Shown: piece by piece, positions 11,097 to 23,801 of the stretch
How the letters are laid out: each line of letters opens with the position of its first letter
Numbering within the stretch: the first letter of the stretch is position 1
Assembly: GCA_010093605.1 (NCBI GenBank)
Contig: MU004181.1
Location: 3,502,215-3,566,214 of the forward strand
Direction of reading: 5' to 3'
DNA length: 64,000 nucleotides
Origin: Lophium mytilinum
Lineage: Eukaryota; Ascomycota; Dothideomycetes; Mytilinidiales; Mytilinidiaceae
The notes under the pieces: model-generated
The model's input: only the letters and a program-made list of their open reading frames with translations
Told to the model about the DNA's origin: nothing
Databases searched by the model: none
Position numbers and translations under genes: made by a program

Positions 11097-13662
11097 TTAC
11101 GAGCAGACGCCCTCCTGCCCGCCGATGGGGCTGGCGTCGCAGCCGTCAGGGTAGAAGAAGGATGCGACACTGTTCAGTTCATTAGCATTGTTTATTGAAA
11201 TCAAAAGGGGGATGAGAAAGGGGTGAAGCTTACGCAATGATAACATAAGCCGCAATCAGCAAGCTGCCTTCGAGGTAATTGCTCCGCCCGTCCAGGACGA
11301 GGAAGTTGACGACGAAGGCTGTGACGAAAAGCGAAACGGTCTCGAAGATGTTGAAGTACAGACTCATGGGCTTGTCCATGCACCAACCGAGGATTACGAT
11401 GACCGGAGTGATGAAGATTGCTGCAGTGTAATGTTAGCTTATTCGCTGTAGGGTGGTTTGGAAGATGGAGGAACCTACCAATTTGAATACTGCTACCAAC
11501 GGCAACACCAATAGCCAGATCCATCTTGTTCTTTGCTGCGACTGTGACAGCAGTGACGTGCTCTGCAGCGTTACCAACGATAGGCAAGATGATCAGTCCG
11601 ATGAAGGCTTGACTAATTCCAGTGCTCTCGACCATAGGCTCGATGGCGTCGCTCATGAAGTCGGCGCAGATGGCGACCAAGCCCGTGCTGATTATCAGCA
11701 TCATGATGGCCGTAGTGCGTGACATAATCTCCTCTTCTTCGACCTCTTCGTGTAGGCCAGAGGTGACCTGGACTGGATGAGGGGGTATAGGGGCGCGACT
11801 ATTCGACGGGATCTGCGTCAACGGTCTGTTGATGCGGTCAGGGAGGGATGCTGTCCGCCGGAGACTCCTAGGTCTTCCGGCAGGGATCGCGCCTAATGCG
11901 GGGGATCCCGACAACGCTGGGGGTTGCGGAGGGTTCGAGAAGACGTTATTAGACAGAAGAGACGGAAGGGCTGGACGGAGTGCGAAAGGTCGTTTAGGTT
12001 GAGGAAGTTCCACGGCCAAGTCTTCTGCGAATGCGACTTTAGGGGCAGCAACGTCATCCGCAACGGTCTTGGTCTTGCCTTTGGTGTCGTTCTTCTCGTC
12101 GAACTTCTCAGACCCGTGACTATGTCTCTTGTGCTTTTGCTTCCGGGTTTTCTTCTGACGCTTCTCGCGTTTGCCGTTGGGAGGAGAAGTAGAGGAACCG
12201 GCCTCGAAGTCGCGCACACGAGGCGCATTATCAAAGCGAGCAATTTCATCGGTATCAGCCTCGTCGCCACTCATGATAGCACCGAGAACTGATTCACGTC
12301 GAGATACAGGGTGCTGCTGGTCCTCAAATGTGTTTTCCTGGCCGGCTCTCTGGCTCTCGAAGAAATTCTTGTGGTTCTCGACAGACGGGGAGCTCATGAC
12401 CGAGGGGATGGAATGTGTATCCTTTGAGCTAGAACTAGACTTACGGCGCTTGCGATTTCTGAAGGCGCGCTTGAACCTCTTGGCAGTGGTGTGTGAGCCG
12501 GAAGATCCGTCCGAGTCCGTGCTGCTAGAGTCTGAAGAACTATCCGATGAGCTTGACGAGTTGAGCATATCTGCGAGGAGGCCGGGATGGGATTCCTCGT
12601 CGATGATGTGCTGAGGAGTACTGGCATACATATATGCATGGGACTTGAGCTGGAACAAAAGGTAAAGGATGTAGACAAGGAGGAGGATCACACTCGTGCC
12701 GCGGCTGACTTTGAGAGTCTGCAAGTCGGCCTTGGAGTAACTAGCAAATGCGGAGTGGAATGCTGTTGGGAGAAGAAGACTCATAACAGCTAGACTGAGC
12801 ATACAAGCGCTCATCTGGGTGATGGTACTATTGTAAACCTATCATGATTGTTAGTAGTGGGACTAAAGTGACGAGGCAGATGACTGACCTGTTCCTGGTA
12901 GCGCAGGCCACCGAGTAGGAAGGCCATGCCCAGAATGAGTAGCAGGTTTGCCAAGATGGATCCCAAAAGCGCGGCCTGGACGACGCGGATCTGGTTCCCG
13001 GCGAGTAAGATGATGAATAAAATCAGTTCAACAGCATTGCCGAAAGATACATTCAATAGAGCTCCCAGCGTATCGCCCAGCCTTGCGGCCACGCTTTCGG
13101 TCGCGTGGGCGAGCATTCCGGCGAGGGGAATAATGGCGATAGCGTTCATGGAGAAGATGATGACGGGGTTCAACCCGGCGGGCTTCGTGGCGATGCCTAT
13201 GGGCACGAAGACCAGCAGGACATTGAGCCAGGTGTAGCACACGGCCTCTTTCAGATGGGTGCCAAATCGGATGGAGCCCTTTTTCATGCGCGTAGTTAAC
13301 GGGGGTTTGGCGTCCTTCTCTAGGGCGGCAGGTGTCTCGCCCGCAGCTGCAGCCAGGTTATGCGGAGGGGGGGCCGGCGGCGGCGGCGAAGTCGATGTAT
13401 TGTCGGCAACATTGTTGCTGGTGGGGTCGCTATCGAGCGTGCCGCTGCCATAGTCGGGCTTCTCGGATGTGTGGTCGACTGCGCGCGTCGAGGGAGTGCT
13501 GCCAGAGCTGCTATTGAGGCCATTGACTCCAGCGGAATGGGCAGAATGAGTTGTGGGGAGAATGGAGGTCGGAGTGTCTTTCTTGTGACGTCTCAAGCCA
13601 TGAGTGTTGACCCAAGACTTGATACTGCCTATTTTACTAGAATCGTCAGAAGGTTGTCCCAT
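11097..13662 (-). CDS. Vacuolar-type Ca2+/H+ exchanger (CAX/VCX1 family) with long loop
   Basis: Cation/proton antiporter that loads Ca2+ into vacuoles. Exons 13662-12889, 12838-11479, 11420-11234 and 11169-11097 give 797 residues. The first half has the alpha-1 repeat signature GNAVELI in FGNAVELILFIILLAGN, preceded by LAHATESVAARLGDTLGALLN. The second half has the matching alpha-2 signature GNAAEHVTAVTVAAKNKMDLAIGVAVGSSIQI. The two repeats together are diagnostic. Between the halves sits a loop of about 300 residues with Ser/Asp runs, basic blocks (KRFKRAFRNRKRRK) and a Lys/His-rich stretch, far longer than in yeast Vcx1 (411 residues in total). The N-terminal 120 residues are disordered. 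The short last exon encodes a Cys-containing tail. The frame is intact across the loop, so the insertion is probably real protein. Confidence 0.92.
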
Positions 13663-15182
13663 CGAGGTGGTGCCGTTTGAGTGGTGTACAGGGCGTTAAG
13701 CGTGGGTTGGAGGGGACGCGAGGTAGCAACGTTCCGCGCCAAGCTTTCCTTTCGGGGTGGGCCAAGTAATCTGGGCCACGCTTGACGCGTAGAAGCAGGG
13801 AATGGGGTGGAAATGCAAGGAGTCAAGTGTGCCAGCATACATAGTAAGCAGACAGCCTTAGCACATCCGCGTGTTAGCAGCTCGCCCAGCGTTTGCACTG
13901 CTGTTTGATTTGCGCGCGGCTGCGTGCCGTCATTTGTCTCCGTGCCCGCATGACTCGCCCGATCTGATTGCCCTATCCAGCCTTTGCCACAGCACCGCCA
14001 CACCGCGAACCGCGATAGCCACGCACTTTGACCTCGCGTCATGCGGGGAGTCGAGATTGTGCATTCTGGCCAGTGGGCGCATATCAGATTCGTCACGAAT
14101 GCGAAGAGATGACCCCTCTAAGCCATATATAGCATCACCATGAGCACCGAGCCAGAAGCGAAACGAAGTTGCGGATAGCGCAGCGGTAGCGTTCAACCAT
14201 GGCACTGACCACCACGCTTCACTATTCCATTGACCTCCTTGCGTTGCTATTACAGCAGTCAACACCAGGCTTACTCTCCTTTTCTCGAGTCGCCTCGTTT
14301 TCTGCTCGTGGTTCCAAACAGCGCCCCTCTTAGACATATACGCCTGTATTCGACAAGCCGATTTAGAGACGAAGTAGACGTAGCGCGACTTGTCACTGTA
14401 TAGATGTGCCTACCGTATCACATAGTAACTGAGTATGCAAACGCCACCTTGGCACGCTAAGCAGATTCCCTAAACCCATCATTGTACAACTTGTCCGGAT
14501 CCCGAGCTGCCAGGTCCGAATCCGAGCTGTCAGGCTCCACACATATGGTTGATAGGGAGTGGCCTGATACGCTGGAACATGCAAGGTTGAAATAGCGCGC
14601 CAACGTGGGTGTTTGTATAATCTCAGTCAATACGGTAAGTCGTTGAGCGGCAGTAAGATAAATCAAGACAAGAAGTGGGGCTTAAAGCTGCTGTATTGAT
14701 GATGGTGAGGAAGCTAGCTATTGCACGGAAGGAGGATATATACAGGACACAGCTGAGTCAGCCATTAGCCCGGGAAAGGGCCAACATCGTGGTTTGACCC
14801 ACCTGTATAAGAATAGGGCCGAGGTGCAGTTAACTAGCAGCATGAAGGTAGCAAGCCTGGCAAACCCAATCACGACGACGAACTCGAATAACATTCTGAA
14901 CTTCACATCAAATACTTCTCGAACCTCGAAACGGAGAGGCCTTTCGACCCAGATGATATATTCTGATTAAGTCTTCTGCCATTATTACCCGACCGCCAGC
15001 TAAAAAGCGCGTAGTTCCCCCATTACTCCAAACAAGAACTCTATACTCCGGTGGTATCTTCACTGTGGAGCTCTCTCGCTACTAATACAACCATGTCTAA
15101 AATACCCAAGCTTATCCATGTCCCAACCCAGCCAAGCCGACCACGCAATGCATGAATGTAAACAACTGTCCTGTGTCGAACT
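13663..15182. other. Intergenic, no supported gene
   Basis: This is the promoter side of the exchanger gene and the 3' side of the LMBR1 gene. Open frames on both strands near 13.7-14.3 kb overlap without motifs. A short direct repeat (CCGAGCTGCCAGGTCCGAAT / CCGAGCTGTCAGGCTCC) lies at about 14500-14540. Confidence 0.5.
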
Positions 15183-17301
15183 CTAAAGTCTCACACGTCC
15201 CTCTGAGGCGCCACCGCCAAACCACCTCGCCAGCCCCTCTCTCCTCTGAGTCCCAGTGGCCGCCGCACCACTGTTCTCCGCGCCTTCGTCGCCGTCGCTC
15301 CCGCCCATCCATTTCGGTCTCCGGAATTCCGTGTCTTCGAACCAAGGGAACGTGTTTTTGACCCTGGCGCCGAAGTCGGAGAGGAAGTTGCCATCATCTT
15401 CATCTTCCACTACGGGCCTCCTCGCCTGCGGTCTTCTCGACGCCCCAGCCTCCCCATTGCTGGTTGGCGGGTTGTCTCTGTACCCTCCATTTGGAGGGCT
15501 TGATGTGGCGCCCCCTCGTTGGGCAAGCCCTAGGGTATTCCCACTCGCACCGTGGATCTCACGATCAATCAACGCGCGCCCTTCGCGCCAGCTCCCGGTG
15601 CCGTAGACGCCGGCTCCATCTCCGGTATCGTCCTCATCCTCTAGCAGATCGCCAAATCCGCAGATATTCTTAATCTTACCATACAGATTGAAACTCGTCG
15701 CGAGTACGGGTACAAGTACGAAAATGGGGAAGAAGGACGAGAAGCCCGAGCCGAGCGGAGTAAGGTCGATGAGCCGACCTAGGAAAAGGTAGAACGAGCT
15801 AGCCTTGTAAATCTTGGGATCCACAAAAGTGGTAAAATTGAAGGACAGCGGCACCGTAAGCTTCGCAACCTGAAGGGCGTACCATGTTGCCGATTCAAGG
15901 TAGGTTCCGCGTCGCACCAGTGCCCGGTTGCCCCATATCTTGACTTCAGTTAATGAAAAGAAGGCGCAGGCACACATGTAACTGAGCCAGGCGCCAGCGA
16001 TGAGTTGGCCTGCGAAGCCAATTTTACCCCTATTGGACTCTGGGTGGTGTACAACTGTAAGGCCGACTATGGAGAGCTTCGCCTCGTCGAGAGATTTTAC
16101 AATCTCGGACCAGATGATGGAGACTGAGGCGAGGGCAAATACCGCGGATGTAACGTAGTAAAGTAGTGGAATAATGTGCGTATGTAGAAGGTAACGGGTA
16201 TATGGAGTTAAGACTGTGACGCGAGAAAAATAGGTAGGGGCTGGTGCAGCAAAAGGAGAGTCTTGAAAATCCAGGCGCTTAGATGCCGCCGAGTCGAGGA
16301 TAGCCTGTGTCTTGGTTGCGTTGCGGACTAAATGGTCCCAAGAATCCGAAAAGCGCATCTTAGCGTGGCGTGCACGCTTGAGTTTGCGTGTCAAATCAGC
16401 GAGATAGCGCTCTGTGATAACAGGAGGCACTGTAGAGGTCGATGCTCGACCTGTTGATAAGGTAGAAGAGCCCCTGGCTTCTGGCAGGGAGGACGATTCA
16501 ACAAGCTCATCAATCCACTCCTGAAAGCCTCTCGTGATGCCATTTTTGCGCAGCTTGAGCTGCACGACTTGCGACTCGTACTGGTCAAGTTTGTCCAGGG
16601 CTTCCGTAAGCTTCTCATGGATATTCGGCGCCTGTGATTGTTGACGTCGAAGGCGATTACTTATGCTGGCATTCCGATATAAGGATCGGGGCAGAGCGAC
16701 AAGACCGTGGCCCATGAGATATATGGCTAGTACCAGCCCCCAGGAATATGCCAATGCCATAACCAATGCCTTGAATGTCTCGAAGTCAAATCCATTTTGG
16801 AAGATGAAGTATATGGCTCCGGTGATACCAGATCCAAGCGTTATCAGTTGATATCGACCGTTGGTACGTAGAGCATAAAGGAATCGATCTTTTGGGTCGC
16901 GATAGCCGGCGTCGCAATACTCTCCTAGGAGCGGCAGGACTACCCTGAAAACCATGAGTATACATACAACGTTGTACTAAGCGCTTGGAACAGGCAACTT
17001 ACCATGTCAACGCGAAAGTCAGCCAGTATGTTATCCGCCAACTAACCAACATAGCCCGTTGCGGAAGCCATATTCCCCTGTTTCCTCCCGTATCCGTCCC
17101 AGCAGTCGACGCAAGATCAATCGGGACCAGGAGTACTATGCTCGCAGGCAAGGCGATAGCGAGAAATACGGGTACTAGCACATACGCAGGCGTCGTCCGA
17201 AGCGGGAGGTAGTAGCGGAGAAGGAGAAGGACGAGGAGGCATATCGTGAGCAATGCGCCAGAAAAGAAGACATTGGAGCCTGCGGAAGAGCCCCCCATCA
17301 T
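15183..17301 (-). CDS. LMBR1-family multi-pass membrane protein (LMBRD2-like)
   Basis: Exons 17301-17003 and 16944-15183 give 686 residues. Around nine hydrophobic segments flank a central coiled-coil region (about residues 210-320), as in the LMBR1/LIMR family; family members act as membrane scaffolds or receptors, and the fungal role is not established. Recognisable blocks include WRITYWLTFALTW-VVLPLLGEY (across the intron, which the join restores), YLMGHGLVALPRSLYRNAS, and SLTEVKIWGNRALVRRGTYLESATWYALQVAKLTVPLSFNF (in parts). The C-terminus is Gly/Asp-rich and disordered and ends with a WF motif and a basic tail. Two adjacent ATGs at 17301 and 17298 start just before the first membrane segment; the frame stays open upstream to 17529, so a longer N-terminus is possible but less typical. 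Confidence 0.88.
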
Positions 17302-17862
17302 CTCGGAGAGTTCGAGGGGGAAGGTTTTGGTGAGGCTGGCGGTGGAACAAGGGTGATTTAGGGCTGGACAAGCACCTCCATTTCTGTAGTGAGCTAGAGT
17401 TGATGTGAAATCCGATAGTGTCGTGAAGCTGGAGAGGACGATGGGGCTCCAGGGTCTCTCGGATGTACGAAATAAAGTCACCCGTCCGTCAACGGCGCGC
17501 GCGGAATGAGTGATGACGAGTCGCCGCATTGCCGCTATTACACCGGATTACCTTGCTTCCACGTGATCTGCCCGAAACTCCAGCGCTCTTTGTCACCGCT
17601 GTGCCGCCAAAAGGGGTTAATTGATTCCATCGCCTCGGCGATGGCATCATCGGGATAGTTCCCTTCTATGCGGGGCGCGCAGCACATTGATATCTAATCA
17701 CCACTCCATTCCAAATTTTGCGAGACCAGACCCCGTTCCTAGACCCTTTGCCCTATATAAACATTCCGCCAACCCATCCTCTCAACCACTTCAACGCTGC
17801 ACAACACCGCCACCATTTCCTTCCTACGCCACTTCTTCACTCGCGCCTCCAGCCCAACCACC
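17302..17862. promoter_or_regulatory. Shared promoter region of the LMBR1 (-) and glutaredoxin (+) genes
   Basis: A 561-bp divergent intergenic region. A TATATAA box is present on the glutaredoxin side, listed separately. No coding signal beyond the open extension of the LMBR1 frame. Confidence 0.6.
17754..17760 (+). promoter_or_regulatory. TATA box of the glutaredoxin gene
   Basis: TATATAA in CCCTATATAAACATT, 103 bp upstream of the ATG at 17863. Distance and sequence fit a fungal TATA element, and inducible oxidative-stress genes often carry one. By-eye call. Confidence 0.5.
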
Positions 17863-18235
17863 ATGTCCGCCGCAAAGACCAAGGCCCAAGGCATCATCGA
17901 CGACAACGCCGTCGCCGTCTTCAGCAAGAGCTACTGCCCTTACTGCAAAGCCACCAAGGCCACCCTCTCCGAGCTCGGCGCAAAGTTCTACACCATCGAG
18001 CTTGATCAAGTCTGTAAGTCGCGACAGCCAGGTTTCCAAACGATTCAGGGAAGAAAGCTAATCTGTACTGCGAATAGCTGACGGTGCCGCGATTCAAGAT
18101 GCGCTCGAGGAAATCTCTTCTCAGCGCTCCGTCCCCAACATCTTCATCTCGCAAAAGCACATCGGCGGCAACTCGGATCTCCAGGCTCAGAAATCACAAC
18201 TGCCAGCGCTACTGAAGGAGGCTGGCGCTGTTTAA
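17863..18235 (+). CDS. Dithiol glutaredoxin (CPYC type)
   Basis: Small thiol-disulfide oxidoreductase that uses glutathione. Exons 17863-18013 and 18078-18235 give 102 residues, normal for Grx1/Grx2. The active site CPYC is at residues 25-28 (KSYCPYCKAT). After the intron come the cis-Pro region SVPNIFISQ and the glutathione-binding GGNSDL. A short N-terminus without targeting signal suggests the cytosolic form. The intron is canonical (GTAAGT...AATAG), and the join restores LDQVSDGAAIQDAL. It is divergent from the LMBR1 gene, with a TATA box 103 bp upstream. Yeast-type names GRX1/GRX2 cannot be told apart here. Confidence 0.95.
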
Positions 18236-18783
18236 GACAGCGGGATGATATATCATGAGCGACTTTGATCAGATGGAGTTGAAGGGCTTCACTTAGGGAA
18301 TTGGTGAATTACCGTTATGTACCCGAGGCAGTGGCCGCGTACCTCCATCAGATACAGAATCAAGCACGAAATACACGAACTATGCAGACAGACGCACGTG
18401 TCCAGAACTCCCAAAACCATGCATTTCGAAAAAGTATTGAGCTCGTGTCTAAAAGTGGGTACTCTTGAGTTTCCCGTCGTGCCTATACCCCACCCCCATA
18501 CACAGAGGAGCCTAGGCAGAGAAGGGAGACGTAATAGCCGCAAACAGGATGAGACAGGTTGATTTCAGAAGGAAAGATCAGCCAGGGCAACTCCCTGCCT
18601 ACGTATTTCCCTCTGCTCTCGCTCCGCTCGCTGCATGCTGCCATATATCTGATGCCCCCCCCTCAAGCTCCTCTAACCATCCCGACACAAGCCTCGACCG
18701 TTTCATTAGTGTCAAGTAATGCTTTCGTAGTGACTAGCAACTGTCCAAATTCCAACCGTTCGTCGTCAAAAGTCTATGACGCC
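18236..18783. other. Convergent 3' region, no gene
   Basis: The 3' UTRs of the glutaredoxin and PP2A-A genes meet here. I see no gene, RNA or repeat. The tract TGATGCCCCCCCCTCAAGC at about 18650 is a C8 run. Confidence 0.6.
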
Positions 18784-21014
18784 CTACGTTTGCATTGCCT
18801 CTGTAAAGCTCTGTGCAGCCGTGGTCGCGAAATACCTCACATCGACATCGTCGTCCTGCTGCAACTTCTCTAAATTGGGCAGAATCTGCTTGGCGATTAG
18901 ATCCTGTCCCTTCGCGCAGCCAGTTCCTGGTGTTCCGGCTTTCTGGAGAGAAAGGACAGTTCCGTGCTCCGGAAGCTGCTTCAGGGTATCGATGAGTACA
19001 GCGTAGGATTTGGCGACATTGAAGCGAATATTGGGGATGTCGTCGTTGACCAGCTTGTCCATCATGGGTAGAATAGATGCCTCAATCACTTCTAAACTAA
19101 GAGCCGGCGCAAGAGTCTGAAAATGATTGTTAGTGCCAAGGCAATGAGCATAGCGCAGCTGTAAACTTACAGAAACGGCAAAGCAGGTCGTCATTCGGTA
19201 TAGATAGTTTGGATGTTGACCCATGGCTATGACTTTGGGGATGATGGCTTCGTTGGCCCACTCCACTCCGAACACTTCGGTAAGCTTCTTCAAGTTCTGT
19301 GTTGAGGCTTCTCGGATAGAGAACACGGTGTCTCCAAGCCAGCTCATGCACAAGCTGCTGAGCTTTTCGTCGAAGAACTTGACTCCCAATTGGGAAGCGA
19401 GGAGAGGAACGTATTCGATGATTGCAAGTCGGACGCGCCATTGCTTGTCCTCTGCCAGGGTCACTATTGCGGGAAGGAGAGATTGAGAGAGCAGCTCGAT
19501 GCCGATTACTGGACCACATGTTAGATGTCGTGATGAATTGGTCGCGTGACATAACGTACCGTTGTTGACGAGCTCAAGCTTCGAGATGATGTTCAACCGA
19601 ACATCTGGGAACTCGTCCTTGAGCATCTGAAGGAACATAGGGAGGAGATGGGAGATAGTCCTGGGCCACATTATTAGCTAAAGTACCATAGGGAAAATGT
19701 AAGAGAGTGACATACTCGTCCTTCCCGAGAATCGGGGCCAGCCCGCTGATCTGGGTGCCAAGAGCTGCGCGGACATGCTGAGATTGATCTGAGACAAGCT
19801 CTTCTATGCTTGGCATAACGTCGTGGAGAAGGATATCTCCCTCGAGCAGGGCGCAGAAACCTATCGTGGTCAGAATCTGGGCCAAGCCTTTGGAGCACAA
19901 ACTCAAAACAACTTACCGGGAATCTGCCCCGCAATTGCACTCCGCACCTCCGCCTCAGTGTCCTTGAGAAGCTTGACAAAAGATGGGACCAAATCCCGGC
20001 TGACTACTTCCTCGTCCACGGCTTTCGCAATCTGGAAGAAGACATTAGCCTTGGTAAGGAATAAAGCAGTTGGATATGCACTTATTACCTTTTCGAATCG
20101 ATCTGCCACCATGTACCGCACTCGCCAGCTCTTGTCCTCGAACAGACTCCGTAGGGCTGTAAGAAGAACACCATGGCTAGACTGCTGCTCCTTCGGTACA
20201 GCCTCCGCGATTGCAATCAGTATATCCACCGTCAAGAGCCTAACGCTATCCTGATCGTCGCTAGCAAGGTGCTGGAACAACGGAATCATCTCATCGATGA
20301 CGATAGCGGCGGGCATAGTTTTGATAAACTTTGCTAGGTTGCTGGCAGATTGTCTCCGCACCATGGGCGTATCATCGTGAACAAGTGCTCCGTATTGTTG
20401 CCTCAGCCCTTCCTGGGATGGAGGGGTAGCTCGGCTGTAGGGGACGTTGTAGAGGCCGGTCGCGGAAATCTTGGAGGTGAACCAATCTGCTTTCGAAAGA
20501 CGGACCACGAGTGGGATGAAGTATTCCTCAATCTGCGACTGGGACAGCTGCTCGCAGATTTTGTTCAAGGACTCCACGGCCTGCATGTGACTGTTAGCAC
20601 AAGCTCGATTACGAGCATTCTGGGGCGTTAATTACCTTCTCCCTAACCAACGGCTCCTCTATCGCTGCGAGATTCTCTAGCGGTGAGAGCAAGACATGAC
20701 CGTACTCTGGGCCCCCCACATACTCAACAAAATTGCCCAACTCTTCGCTCAAGGCAGTCAGCACCTCGTCCTCGTCTTCCACCGATTCTACACCAATTGT
20801 TAGCCAGGTAATTCCGATAGAAATCCAAGGGTGTTTATGCCATACCATCGAGGAAGGGTATCAGTTCATCTCTTGTCCTCTCCGCGCCGAGGGCCAGCGC
20901 GATGGTGGAGAGACGATGGATCGCGTTCAATCGCAACAAGACATCGTCATGCTTGAGCTCGTCGATCAGAACAGCGATTGGGTACAGCTCGTCGGTTTGA
21001 TTCGCGCCCTCCAT
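18784..21014 (-). CDS. TPD3: PP2A scaffold subunit A (HEAT repeats, Tpd3 type)
   Basis: Structural A subunit that holds the catalytic and regulatory subunits of protein phosphatase 2A. Eight exons, 21014-20846, 20787-20636, 20580-20089, 20031-19917, 19860-19716, 19660-19560, 19508-19171 and 19116-18784, give 614 residues, in the family range. HEAT repeats run the whole length; typical blocks are [19 protein letters not shown] at the start, [54 protein letters not shown], and RVxL-type repeats to the end. All seven introns are short with CTAAC/CTGAC branch sites. The ATG at 21014 begins [20 protein letters not shown], matching the family N-terminus. An insertion of about 20 residues near the C-terminus ([14 protein letters not shown]) is somewhat unusual. 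Confidence 0.95.
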
Positions 21015-22163
21015 GGTTCCTGTTCTGGGTGTTGGGGATTATGCGGTCGGAGAGGCCGGTGGGAGCAGTCGTAGGAATACGGCGTGGGAGGCAATTCCCC
21101 GTCCAAGCTACGCAGAGTCAGAATCTCGAGTGAATAGAGGCACACGCAGAGCGCAAGATCGGGTTGGGCGTACGAAGTGACTGGGCGAGCTGGCAATGAG
21201 GCAGGAAGGCGGGAAATTCGAGGCGAGGGTGACGCGGCGGTAGGGTCGCGAGAGAGTGTAGTGGTAGGCGTCTACCCCAGCTTGACGGGGTGTGGAAGGC
21301 GGGCAGGCGTTGGAGGGCGCGCTGGATGTTGGTTTTGCTGGCGATGATGCAAAGGGTTGGAGCGCTTCTTGAGGTCCAGCGTTGCGGGTTGTTGGTGTCG
21401 GGGCCAACAGCCACACAATGTGGCGGGGGCGTCTGGGCAGCCTTCCAGGTTCCAACTTCAGGTGCCAATCCATCACCATTCTTCTCTCGTCTCACATCAC
21501 TTCAATCGTACTCAAAGCATCTAAACACCGACCTCGATCATTCGCGTCAAGCCCTTTTGCTCCTCGCTTCAAGTGACGCCTACATTGACCGACATCGGAC
21601 AGGAAACAGCCTCCAGCGCTTTACGTTTTCGTCAGAGTCTAGTTCGAGACAGCTTCAAGTTTATCCAAAGATTATCCTGCTTTCACACATATCTGTGTAC
21701 CTCTGTTGGGGGTTTTGCAGTGCTTCCGTACATCCTCGAAGATCTAAATAAAACATGTATCAAGCTGTCTCTAACTGACTAACCTCTTAGCTCTCTGAGC
21801 CACCCAAATACTCTCAAATATACTGATCGATCCTGCCCCTATGTACCAAGTCGTTCTTCAGCATCAGTCTCACGTGACTTTCTCAGCGATGGATATATCA
21901 CATTGGCTATGTATTCGCTACTCCAGTCTCTTCCAACCTACCGGCTGCTTCTAGGCCACATTAGGATTATCGTCATCCATACCGAACAGATCTGTCGTTA
22001 GAGCTAATACAGAGAATCCCGTCGTGTTCACGAATACTAGCCTGGTAGGTAAATTTCAATTGTGGCTATGATCTCCTCATATTCCCGTCTACAATCAATC
22101 TAATGGAGGGTTGAACCCCACAGTCCTGCACCTGGCACTTTACATCAGATATCAGTGCGTACC
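21015..22163. other. Intergenic, no supported gene
   Basis: Upstream of the PP2A-A gene and downstream of the PNPOx-fold gene. Open frames at 21.1-21.75 kb on both strands overlap without motifs. No repeat or RNA gene was seen. Confidence 0.5.
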
Positions 22164-23064
22164 CTATTTCTCCTTCTCCACCGCCGCCTCATAAGCACTC
22201 ACCCGACCATCCCTATTCGCCACAGCCCTCCAACCCTCAATATGCCCCGGCGTCTCCTCCACCAAAGTCGCCTTCGCAGGAATAGGTTCCCCCCACTGCG
22301 TCCAGCTCGGGACCACCCCCGTCCACACCCTCTTCCTCAACGCCTCATCCTTCGCATCATGCCTATCTTCGCTCGGGCCCCCATTCCGAATCTTCGCGCT
22401 CGCATGACTAATCTTCACCCGCAAGATAGTCGTGCTCGTCATCTCCGTCTTATTCGGCGGAACGCGGCAGTTAGCCCAGAGATTGGGGATCATGTTGTTC
22501 GTGATAAGCTCGAGGGCGTACAGCTTCTCAGCCTCGTCGGTCACGAGCGATGCGTAGCCGAAGACGACGGCGGAGCGGTAGTTGCAGCTATGGTGGTTGG
22601 GCGTGAGGGCGAGGACCAGGCCGTCCATGAAGGTGGCGGCGACGGTCACGGGGGTGCCTTGGTCGTCGCCGCCGGCGGACGGCTGCTTCATCAGACGTGA
22701 GCCGACGTAGCCGTGGATATAGAGGTCCTGCTCGCTGGCGGCTGGGTCGGCGTCTTGCGAGGCGAAGGAGCCGGTGACGCCTAGCATGGGCAGCACGGCG
22801 GGGAATGGGTCGTCTGCTGCGATGGGATTGAAGGAGACGTGGACGACGGGGCAGGAATTGACGATGCTGTGGACATTCTTGTAGTCGTAGTTGCCTGAAA
22901 GGATGTCAATTGAATTCGAAAGAATAAAGCATTCAGTAACACGGGAACGAGTGAGAGTGTCAGATAAAATCGATGCTTCGTGCGAAAATAGCGGCATTAC
23001 CTCTCTCTTTCCCCATTCGTTTCACGGTATTGACAGCGGTCTTTTCGTAGACTAGGGATGCCAT
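22164..23064 (-). CDS. PNPOx-fold flavin-binding protein
   Basis: Exons 23064-23001 and 22894-22164 give 264 residues. The order RMGKERGNYDYKNVHSIVN (a substitute for the family start in which Arg/Lys and a Tyr precede the first strand), VVHVSFNPI, LYIHGYVGSRLMKQ, VTVAATFMDGLVLALTPNHHSCNYRSAVVFGYASLV, then a helix and W-rich C-terminus matches the Pyridox_ox_2 / nitroimidazole-resistance branch of the pyridoxamine 5'-phosphate oxidase-like fold, which binds FMN or related cofactors. The conserved NYRS region after HHS is the family hallmark. The reaction is not known; many fungi carry such a protein. The intron is canonical and restores GKERGNYDYKN. Confidence 0.85.
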
Positions 23065-23801
23065 GTTGATGAGATGCTCGAACTAAGCTGCCTCAAACTT
23101 TACTTCTCTTCCCTAGAACAAAGGAGTATTTATATGCTCGTCAACTTGTCTGGTGGGGTTGGATTGTGACTCTTTCCTACAGTCCGATCATGGACCTCTT
23201 TCTGATTACGGGCCGGCCTTTGAGAAAACGGCGATTGGAGGGAAGACTCGGGTGAACCTGCTAGTTGTGGCTTAGTCTATAGGAATAGTATCGCACAGTA
23301 TTGCCGTAGTCACTTCTAGGACTCTATTTAGTGCATCACCACCACTCTTGCAGGGAGGAGTCATGCACGTAAGCCAGGGCCTTATACTCCTCTCCTGGGG
23401 TCTGCTCGAGGAGTACTATATACCTCCAATACACTTCAAGAGATTTTCCATTTTGCTTCTCCTAATAGAAGCTCCATGCGAAGGTTACCTGTTTGGGAAG
23501 TACATACATACACTACCTTGTTATTAGGTTGTCTAGTATTGTATAGTTTCTGTTTGCAAGTTCTGCTAACCTTAGTATCTTGAAAGAGCTGTACAATGGT
23601 AGCATTTCGCCATTCTACCGTGAGATTTGCCATACTAGCTTGATATCTCCTCAAATTTACTCATAGTCTATCTCACTATCCAGCGTTTGAGTGAATTGAC
23701 GGGCTCATCTCCGTCTTTACATCTGGGTCTACTATCTATGCTAAGAAGCACCGCTGTCTTTGCCCCCAGAGTTAACACAAGCCAGCTTCCGTAACCTCCA
23801 T
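23065..23801. other. Intergenic, no supported gene
   Basis: Promoter side of the PNPOx-fold gene and 3' side of FRS1. AT content is higher than in the genes. A short minus-strand frame at 23436-23654 has no motif. Nothing else seen. Confidence 0.5.

Noticed and set aside
14162-14225. tRNA-like D-arm (TAGCGCAGCGGTAGCG)
   Set aside because: No T-arm consensus and no acceptor stem at the right distance.
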